Source of the DNA: Sporosarcina sp. FSL K6-3457
Lineage (GTDB): Bacteria; Bacillota; Bacilli; Bacillales_A; Planococcaceae
Direction: 5' to 3'
NCBI RefSeq assembly: GCF_038007285.1
Contig: NZ_JBBOWX010000001.1
Span: 1,691,501-1,755,500, forward strand
DNA: 64,000 bases
Shown here: positions 57,356-64,000 of the stretch, one piece after another
Layout of the letters: the number at the start of each line of letters is the position of its first letter
Position numbering within the stretch: the first letter of the stretch is position 1
Notes under the pieces: generated by a model
What the model saw: the letters and a program-made list of their open reading frames with translations, nothing else
Told to the model about the DNA's origin: nothing
Databases searched by the model: none
Translations under genes and position numbers: made by a program

Positions 57356-60300
57356 ATGTCTTTTGAAGTGGGTGGAAGAGCAGATAAGTTTGGAAATAGA
57401 TTTGAAGATAGATGGGTAGTAAAGCAATTACTTAGGTTAGTTGAGGAAGAGATTTCATCTGTTACATTGGAGGCGGTTGGTGAGGCTGAAAAGGGTATTG
57501 ATCTTTGGGTTAAAAATAAAGATGGAACTCGAGTATGCTACCAATGTAAAGCGAGAAATGCTAGTTTAGAATATTGGCGAATGGGAGATTTAGCTGCTAA
57601 AGGTATGTTTAAAGATGCTAAAAGACAATTAGATACTAATGAAAATATTACATATCAATTTGTATCAGCAGTTACTAATATAACGTTGAATGGTATTACT
57701 AATAGAGCAAGAAATTCAAGCGACAATCCCAATGACTTTTATGAAAGTCAAATTATGAATGCTGGTTCCGAGGTAATTAAAGCATACAAAAAAATAGTGA
57801 AGTACTTTGATTTAGATGAGAAATGTGAAGCTGATAGAATCCGAGTATTTGAATACTTAAAAAGAATGTATATTATACAGTTTTCGGATGACTTGGAAAC
57901 AAAGAATACTTTAAAGGGAACCATTAAATATTTGTTCGATGGGAATCCTGAAACCAACTATAACTTAATTTTGAATTATCCCATTGAAAATGATTTGTTG
58001 GGAAAAGAAATAACATCATATATGATACTTAATTTCTTAGAAAACCAACCTGGTATCTCATTAAGAACTTTAAATAAAGATCGAAGAATTACTCCTAGAA
58101 TTGAAAAGTTGAATGCTGAATTTATGTCTTCGTTTATCGGGATTGATAACTCTGTCATCCATCGAACAGAGAGTGAGAGATGTTATAAGGAACTATTGAA
58201 GAATAATTCTATAATAATTCATGGAAAGGCAGGCAGTGGAAAAAGTGGATGCGTAGTTGAGTTATTAAATCGGCTTAAGCAAGAAAATATAGTCCATCTT
58301 GGACTAAAGCTAGATCGACGCATGCCAGAATATACTTCTAATGGTTATGGGCAGCAATTAGGATTGCCATCTTCACCTGTTTTTTGTCTTGATGCAGTTT
58401 CTGCTGGCAAGGAGGCTGTCCTTATACTAGATCAGCTTGATGCAATTCGGTGGACGAGTAGCCACTCCAGCACAGCTTTAGAAGTGTGTAAAGAAATGAT
58501 TGTAGAAGTAAATAATATAAATAAAAGTAGGGACAAAAAAATATTACTTGTTTTTGTTTGTCGCACATTTGATTTTCAAAATGATAATGGAATAAAGCAG
58601 CTGTTTTCAAATGTTAAAGAGAACAGTGGGGATACTCATTGGAGAGAAATCCTGATGGGGGATTTGGACAATAAAGATGTTGAACAGGTAGTTGGAAATG
58701 GTTATGCAATTTTATCTACTAAGCTTAAAATATTGCTTAGAACGCCTAGTAACCTTTATATATGGTCAAATCTAGAAGTGAAGAGTCAAAATAATACCTA
58801 TCGATCGTCAAGTGATTTAATTAAGGAATGGTGGAACCAGTTAAGAACAAAATGTGAGCATATAGGGATTTCTAACCAAGATTTATATGAACTGAAAGAA
58901 ATCATTGTTAAACATATAGATAATTTAGGGAAACTTATGATTCCAGAGCAATTTGTAAGAAATTGTTCTAGAGTTGCAATTGAACACCTCTTATCTAACG
59001 GTCTTTTGCTTTCAGAAAATAAAAGCATAGGGTTTGTTCATCAAAGTTTTTATGACTATTTTTTGGCAGAAAAAATGATCGAACAAATATTTGAAGACTC
59101 TTCAGTTATTGATATTATTGGACCTATAAGTGAGCAAACACCATCTAAAAGATATCAACTTCAAATGATACTGGAAAATCTAATTGACTATGATATGAAT
59201 TTCTTTGTTGATATAGGAAGAGAACTTGTGGAAAGTGCGAATGTACGATTTTATATGAAATATGCTTTTCTAGAAGTATTAGGACAAGCAGAATCTATTA
59301 GCAGTAATGTTAGATTATTTTTAAAGACCTTTATAGAGTTGGACTATTGGAAACCCCATTTAATTGATGCAGTGTTTATTGGCCATCCTATTTTTATAAA
59401 GTTTTTAATTGATGAAGGATATCTTTCTAAATGGCTTAATCTAGAAAAGGACAGGGAGTTGGCCATGATGCTACTTAGATCTGTTAATTCTAAGTTACCT
59501 ACAGAAGTGGTTTCCTTGATATATCCTTTAGCTTTTAAAGAGTCTGAGATTGATAATAAGTTATTCAGTGTGTTGTGTCGGGATGTTACAGATGATTCCG
59601 ATGAAATGTTTGAATTTAGATTGGAATTATTGAAAGCTAGACCACAATTATTAGGCCATCATATTCACTGGGATAGAATAGTGTCTGGTGCTCCGTTTAG
59701 AGCCTTATTATTACTTGATCAACTTGTTAAAAATATTGATTCAAAAAATCTTGGACAAAGGGACTATCTGAATGAAAAAACAATTAAATATTTTATTCAG
59801 CTAGCAAAAGATCAACCCCATTATATTTGGGATACGTTTATGCGATTCGTTTCTGAGTCAACCCAAAATATCACTTCTTACTATGATCCTAAACTGGATT
59901 TTTGGAAAAAACAACAATATCCTGATCAATTGTATGGAAGAACTTATGTGGATATGATTAAGGCGTCTGCATCAGAGCTTATTGAAGTGGAAACTGAAAA
60001 GTTCCTCCAGGAATTGGAGAGTTACTCAAATGGTACTTCACCCTTAGTTAATGAAATTTTATTAGATGTCTTGCAGAATATTCCGATTGGGTATTCTGAT
60101 TACGCTATTAATTGGCTAATAGAAAAACCACATACACGCTTCTTTAATTATACAGGGGATTCTGATGAGTATTTGTTGTCAAGTAAAAATATAATAGAAA
60201 AGCATTCAGAAACTTGCTCAGATGAAATGTTTAAAAAACTTGAAGATACAATTTATTATTATAATGAAGAAGATGAATTAGAGATTGCAAGGCGTAGATT

Positions 60301-61975
60301 TGTTTTCAATCGAGAAAACAGGATTAATCAAAAAAGGACAGTAGTGTATTGGCCATATTGGGGTGAGGTGCAAAATTTCTTGAATCCTGCTTTAGATTCG
60401 AAAAGAATATCTAGAGAAACACTCAATCTAAAAAGCATTCTATCAAGAAGGTTTGAGCGTAGTGAAACGCGACACAAGAAAAATAGAACAATTAGTGGTT
60501 GGGTTCGTTCTAATATTGGTGAAAAAGCTGAAAAAATTGATGATAAACAATGGTTAAGAATAATTATAAAGCAAAATGAGTATAAAAGGGAAAAATGGCC
60601 AGTGAATGAAAGTGCTTTTTTAGAGTCTTCGCCTGAACAGTTTTCTAGAGATCTAGAAAGAGTTGGTAAAAAGGAACCGGAGAGGTTTGCTAAAATAGCA
60701 TTAAAACTCCCGGAGGATGTAGATAATGAATATGTTAATGCAATATTTAATATAATTGGAGAAAAAGAAACGGGTAGGGATATACTAGAAGAATCAAATT
60801 GGAAACCTGTGAAAGTTGATATAGCACAAAACTTATATTTAAAGTATGGAGCCAGAGAAAATGTTAATGTTGTAATGTCTTTTTGTAGGGGGCTTAAAAA
60901 TAGAGCTGAAGAACCTTGGAATTTTGATATTATTAATAAAATAGCTTGTGTTGCCAAGAGTCATCCTCATCCAGAGTCTAGAGAGTTAAATGTGATGTCT
61001 TCGGAAGATCCTGAAGGTAAAACAGTCAATTCTATATTTTCGAACTCAATGAATTGTGTAAGAGGTTGTGCTGCTGAAACAATCGGGGCATTGCTTTGGG
61101 AGGATGAAAATAGATTTAGTTATTTAAAGGAAGCCGTAGAGTCTGTTGTAGATGATGAGAATGTAGCTGTAAATACCGCAGCCTTAGTTTGTATTACCCC
61201 TATTATTAATATTGATAAAGGATATGCTGCCGAATGTTTTTTAAAATTAGCTAACAAAGATATAAGGATTGTTGCTAGCCCATATGCGTATAATATATTT
61301 TATTATTTGTTCAAAGAAAACACGGATTCTATTAAAAGTCTTGTACTTAAGATGTATGAATCTGAATTTGAAGATGTAGCTAAGATAGGTGCAAATCATT
61401 TAGTGAATATGAACATGATCTATGGATGTTTTGAGGAAGTTATCTTTAATAATTTAGAGAATTCGAAATATCAAAAAGAAGGAATCATTGAATTGGCTAT
61501 CAAATTTATGGGGCATCTAGAATATCATGAAAAGTGTAAAAAAATCCTTATGCATTTTCTAGATAAGAATGATGAGATAACTGATTTGTACGCCCAACTA
61601 ATTTATAGAGAAACAATAAATATTGAAGAGGATATAGATCTATTATTAAAAATAGCGACTTCTAGGTCAAATAGATTTATTACACTACGCCTCATAGAAT
61701 ATCTTAATGAAAATGATATACCGATTAAAATGTTTAGAGATTTAATCTTTGGAGTATGTAAAAATATCATAGAGAACTCACAGAGCGAAGTTAAAGATGT
61801 TAGTAATGAACTGTATGGTGTAACTCCAGAACTATCTAAATTGATTGCAATGCTATATGACAGGACACATGACAACTTTGAAGTCAATCAACAATGTTTG
61901 GATATGTGGGATGAAATGTTTGAAAATCAGATTGGAACAGTGCGCGAATTAACTCAAGCAATAATGGATGTATAG
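57356..61975 (+). CDS. Avs-like STAND NTPase with N-terminal PD-(D/E)XK nuclease
   Basis: A 1539-aa protein. I start it at ATG 57356 because GGAGGGGG lies 5 bp upstream. Residues 1-130 look like an Mrr/Cap4-type nuclease: GRADKFGNRFEDRWVVKQLL, GEAEKGIDLWV and VCYQCKARN give the E...D...QxK set. The NTPase follows, with Walker A GKAGSGKSG near 290 and Walker B VLILDQLDAI near 353, the hhhhDxxD form of STAND proteins. Residues about 640-1539 are helical repeats, the likely phage-protein sensor. Known Avs proteins bind phage terminase or portal and then activate the nuclease. The exact Avs type is not assigned. It is AT-rich and lies between hsdR copies 2 and 3. Confidence 0.82.
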   Translation: MSFEVGGRADKFGNRFEDRWVVKQLLRLVEEEISSVTLEAVGEAEKGIDLWVKNKDGTRVCYQCKARNASLEYWRMGDLAAKGMFKDAKRQLDTNENITYQFVSAVTNITLNGITNRARNSSDNPNDFYESQIMNAGSEVIKAYKKIVKYFDLDEKCEADRIRVFEYLKRMYIIQFSDDLETKNTLKGTIKYLFDGNPETNYNLILNYPIENDLLGKEITSYMILNFLENQPGISLRTLNKDRRITPRIEKLNAEFMSSFIGIDNSVIHRTESERCYKELLKNNSIIIHGKAGSGKSGCVVELLNRLKQENIVHLGLKLDRRMPEYTSNGYGQQLGLPSSPVFCLDAVSAGKEAVLILDQLDAIRWTSSHSSTALEVCKEMIVEVNNINKSRDKKILLVFVCRTFDFQNDNGIKQLFSNVKENSGDTHWREILMGDLDNKDVEQVVGNGYAILSTKLKILLRTPSNLYIWSNLEVKSQNNTYRSSSDLIKEWWNQLRTKCEHIGISNQDLYELKEIIVKHIDNLGKLMIPEQFVRNCSRVAIEHLLSNGLLLSENKSIGFVHQSFYDYFLAEKMIEQIFEDSSVIDIIGPISEQTPSKRYQLQMILENLIDYDMNFFVDIGRELVESANVRFYMKYAFLEVLGQAESISSNVRLFLKTFIELDYWKPHLIDAVFIGHPIFIKFLIDEGYLSKWLNLEKDRELAMMLLRSVNSKLPTEVVSLIYPLAFKESEIDNKLFSVLCRDVTDDSDEMFEFRLELLKARPQLLGHHIHWDRIVSGAPFRALLLLDQLVKNIDSKNLGQRDYLNEKTIKYFIQLAKDQPHYIWDTFMRFVSESTQNITSYYDPKLDFWKKQQYPDQLYGRTYVDMIKASASELIEVETEKFLQELESYSNGTSPLVNEILLDVLQNIPIGYSDYAINWLIEKPHTRFFNYTGDSDEYLLSSKNIIEKHSETCSDEMFKKLEDTIYYYNEEDELEIARRRFVFNRENRINQKRTVVYWPYWGEVQNFLNPALDSKRISRETLNLKSILSRRFERSETRHKKNRTISGWVRSNIGEKAEKIDDKQWLRIIIKQNEYKREKWPVNESAFLESSPEQFSRDLERVGKKEPERFAKIALKLPEDVDNEYVNAIFNIIGEKETGRDILEESNWKPVKVDIAQNLYLKYGARENVNVVMSFCRGLKNRAEEPWNFDIINKIACVAKSHPHPESRELNVMSSEDPEGKTVNSIFSNSMNCVRGCAAETIGALLWEDENRFSYLKEAVESVVDDENVAVNTAALVCITPIINIDKGYAAECFLKLANKDIRIVASPYAYNIFYYLFKENTDSIKSLVLKMYESEFEDVAKIGANHLVNMNMIYGCFEEVIFNNLENSKYQKEGIIELAIKFMGHLEYHEKCKKILMHFLDKNDEITDLYAQLIYRETINIEEDIDLLLKIATSRSNRFITLRLIEYLNENDIPIKMFRDLIFGVCKNIIENSQSEVKDVSNELYGVTPELSKLIAMLYDRTHDNFEVNQQCLDMWDEMFENQIGTVRELTQAIMDV

Positions 61976-61986
61976 TAGTTAATGAG

Positions 61987-63114
61987 TAAGCCCATGCGCG
62001 GGCATAACTTGATGCAGGCCATTGCACGGATCAACCGGGTGGGTTGATTGTCGACTATATTGGCATTGCCGATAGCTTGAAAGAAGCGTTGAAACAGTAT
62101 ACTGATAGCGACCGTGGTAATACGGGCATTGATACGTCACTCGCGGTAGATATTATGCTGGAGAAATTCGAGATTATTCAGGACATGCTGTACAAGCATA
62201 GCTATGATGATTTTCATTCCGATAAACCATCCGCGCGCATGAAAGCCATCACGCAGACAATGGATTTTGTTATCGGACTTGGCGAAGAAGAGAAGAAACG
62301 ATTTATGCAAGTGGTTACTGAGTTAGCCAAAGTATTCGCACTGTGTGCAACCGAGCCAGAAGCACAAGAGTTGAATGCCGAAATCGGATTTTTCAAAGCA
62401 GTGAAAGCGAGGATTGTGAAACTGATTCCTGTAGAGGGAGCGAAAAAGACTTCTTTGCAAATCGATGCGCAGCTAAACCAGCTCATTTCGAAATCCGTCA
62501 TTTCCGATGAAGTTATTGATATTTATACGTCACTCGGCATCGAAAATCCCGACATTTCGATACTGTCAGATGAGTTTTTGGAAGAAGTACGAGCTTTGTC
62601 AGAGAAGAATTTGGCGGTAGAGCTATTGAACCGTTTGCTGCAAGGCAAAGTGAAAAACGTGCAACGAACAAACTTAGTAAAGGCACAAAAATTCACCGAC
62701 ATGCTGAACAACGCTATCAATAAATACATCAAACGCGCCATTGAAACTTCCAAAGTCATTGAAGAACTAATCGCTCTGGCAAAGGAAATGAATGATTCCT
62801 ATAAAGCAGGGGAAGCATCGGGGTTAATTAAAGAAGAGGTGGCCTTCTATGACGCCTTGGCCTCACATGATACGGCCGAACAAGTATTAGGTGACGACAT
62901 CTTGAAAGTGATTGCGCATGAGCTGACGAAGGCAATCAAAGAGAACATGAGCATCGATTGGAATTTGCGTGACTCCGCGAGAGCAAAGATGAGGATTACA
63001 GTTCGGAGGCTGCTGAAGAAGTACGGCTATCCACCCGATTTGCAGAAGTTGGCGGTGGATACTGTGGTGAAGCAGGCGGAGTTGATGGCTAGTGGGATGG
63101 AAATAAAAGAATGA
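61987..63114 (+). pseudogene. hsdR: hsdR C-terminal fragment (copy 3)
   Basis: Begins inside helicase motif VI ([18 protein letters not shown]) right after the Avs-like stop. A 19-bp deletion between two GGGT sequences shifts the frame. A clean open frame then runs from 62044 through [20 protein letters not shown] to the hsdR C-terminus at 63114 without stops. It is nearly identical at the protein level to copy 1 but lacks copy 1's three nonsense mutations. It cannot encode a motor or nuclease. The following 50 bp repeat the flank seen after copy 2. Confidence 0.92.
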
Positions 63115-63165
63115 TGTAAGGCCCCGGTGTTCAGAAATGGGTGATGGTTTTTTTTGTAAGATGAA
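63115..63165 (+). repeat. Conserved flank after hsdR copy 3, shared with copy 2
   Basis: AAGGCCCCGGTGTTCAGAAA followed by TGGGTGATGG and a T run matches the flank at 57172-57215. It is not seen after copy 1. Confidence 0.7.
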
Positions 63166-63343
63166 CAGATGAATGAATTGGCATTCCAAAAATACTTAGC
63201 CTTCACCCTATTCAATCTTGCAAATCTTTCACTATGAAATCTACTCGATTTCAACTGATATATACCTATTATTGAACGTGTGTTCGCTTTGTGTTATAAT
63301 TAATCCAATAATCCGAAAAATATTATTGGAGGTGTTTTATTAA

Positions 63344-64000
63344 ATGGTGGTGACATGGGTCAGAGAAGAAAAAACGCAATATGATGGGAATTCGGTGGAC
63401 CAGGACGGTTTGTGGAAAAAAGTAATTGGAGAGTTGTTCGAAGAATTTTTACTGTTTTTCGCACCAGAATTGCATACGCGGGTTGATTTTAGTGTGGAGC
63501 CAGATTTTTTAGACAAGGAATTGTTTCAAGAAATCGTAGATAAGAAAAAAGGCAGACGTTTTGCTGATCGATTGGCAAAAGTTCATTTGAATGACGGAAA
63601 AGAGCAATGGATTCTTATCCATATTGAAGTGCAGAGTAAAAAAGAAACAGATTTTCCTGAACGAATGTTTCAATACTTTTATCGCATCTATGACCGCTAT
63701 CAAGAGAAGATTGTCGCTATCGCTGTTCATACGTCCTTTAATCAGAGCGATATTCCAGAACGTTTTGAGTACGATTATTTTGGTACGCAGCTACATTATT
63801 CGTATAGAAATTACCGAACGGAAGCTTATCCAGACAATGAACTGGAACAATCCGATAATCTTTTTAGCCAAATTATCTTAGCTGCAAAAGCACTGCATCA
63901 AACAAAAGACGAAGACCATCAACGTTTTTTGTTCAAAAGAAAGCTAATGCGTGAACTTATCCGTAATCAAAACTATTCACGTACCGCAGTTCAAGCTGTT
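63344..64000 (+). CDS. Rpn/PD-(D/E)XK-type recombination-promoting nuclease, 3' part outside the window
   Basis: 219 codons are visible from the ATG behind GGAGGTG. The Asp-x(n)-ExQ active-site region is seen at DRLAKVHLNDGKEQWILIHI followed by EVQSKKE. Further motifs are MFQYFYRIYDRYQEKIVAIA and VHTSF. This is the family of Rpn recombination-promoting nucleases/putative PDDEXK transposases common in Bacilli. Some are mobile and some are stress or defence nucleases. It continues past the right edge. No IS ends can be judged. Confidence 0.82.
   Translation, partial: MVVTWVREEKTQYDGNSVDQDGLWKKVIGELFEEFLLFFAPELHTRVDFSVEPDFLDKELFQEIVDKKKGRRFADRLAKVHLNDGKEQWILIHIEVQSKKETDFPERMFQYFYRIYDRYQEKIVAIAVHTSFNQSDIPERFEYDYFGTQLHYSYRNYRTEAYPDNELEQSDNLFSQIILAAKALHQTKDEDHQRFLFKRKLMRELIRNQNYSRTAVQAV

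Noticed and set aside
42841..63165. Prophage or integrative element
   Set aside because: No integrase, tRNA attachment site, structural phage gene or conjugation gene is seen. Borders are hsdR fragments and IS remnants.

Overview
The window looks like a chromosomal segment of a low-GC, spore-former-type Bacillota. NadR-family (NiaR) control of nad genes, a proline T-box, a GlcT/ptsG antitermination pair, a CtsR box before clpE, an S-box before metNPQ and an S-layer (SLH) protein together suggest the Sporosarcina/Lysinibacillus side of Bacillales. That placement is inferred from gene content, not from a marker gene. No rRNA, tRNA or CRISPR array was seen.

Positions 1-42.8 kb are mostly housekeeping: the end of lrgB; nifS-niaR divergent from nadBCA (NAD synthesis); an SLH protein; T-box-proB-proA; an LCP cell-wall ligase; an MHYT-GGDEF-EAL protein; a patatin-like lipase; an FtsH-like protease; glcT-RAT-ptsG; zwf followed by a wrecked gnd; ynfA; bioY with a BirA site; an hrtBA-like exporter; a LysM-NlpC/P60 hydrolase; clpE; a SWIM-SNF2 helicase; an S-box metN-metP-metQ-M20 operon; a DUF2829/Tad2-like gene; an SDR; queT behind a structured leader; an XRE regulator; and dbpA. 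A family of palindromic intergenic repeats occurs five times here, three of them inside mRNA leaders or an operon. An 81-82 bp tandem repeat array precedes the FtsH-like gene.

Positions 42.8-64 kb form an AT-rich accessory region that reads as a defence island. It begins with an FRG-like fragment and two proteins with HEPN-type RNxxxH motifs. Next come an IS3 remnant, an AlbA_2/Schlafen-type protein, an IS21 remnant, and a protein with an ADP-ribosyltransferase-like HxT...GL pattern that runs directly into a decapitated hsdR. The 3' end of hsdR occurs three times (47.85-49.89, 56.98-57.22 and 61.99-63.17 kb). Between copies 1 and 2 lie a 1321-aa helical protein overlapping a Ser/Thr kinase gene, plus a third RNxxxH protein. 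Between copies 2 and 3 lies a nuclease-STAND (Avs-like) protein. An Rpn/PD-(D/E)XK gene runs off the right edge.

The strongest candidates for something undescribed are the 1321-aa protein plus kinase module, the use of hsdR 3' ends as borders of exchangeable defence cassettes, the dispersed palindromic repeat family, and a preQ1-II-like pseudoknot leader before queT. All family assignments come from reading motifs by eye; no database search was possible.
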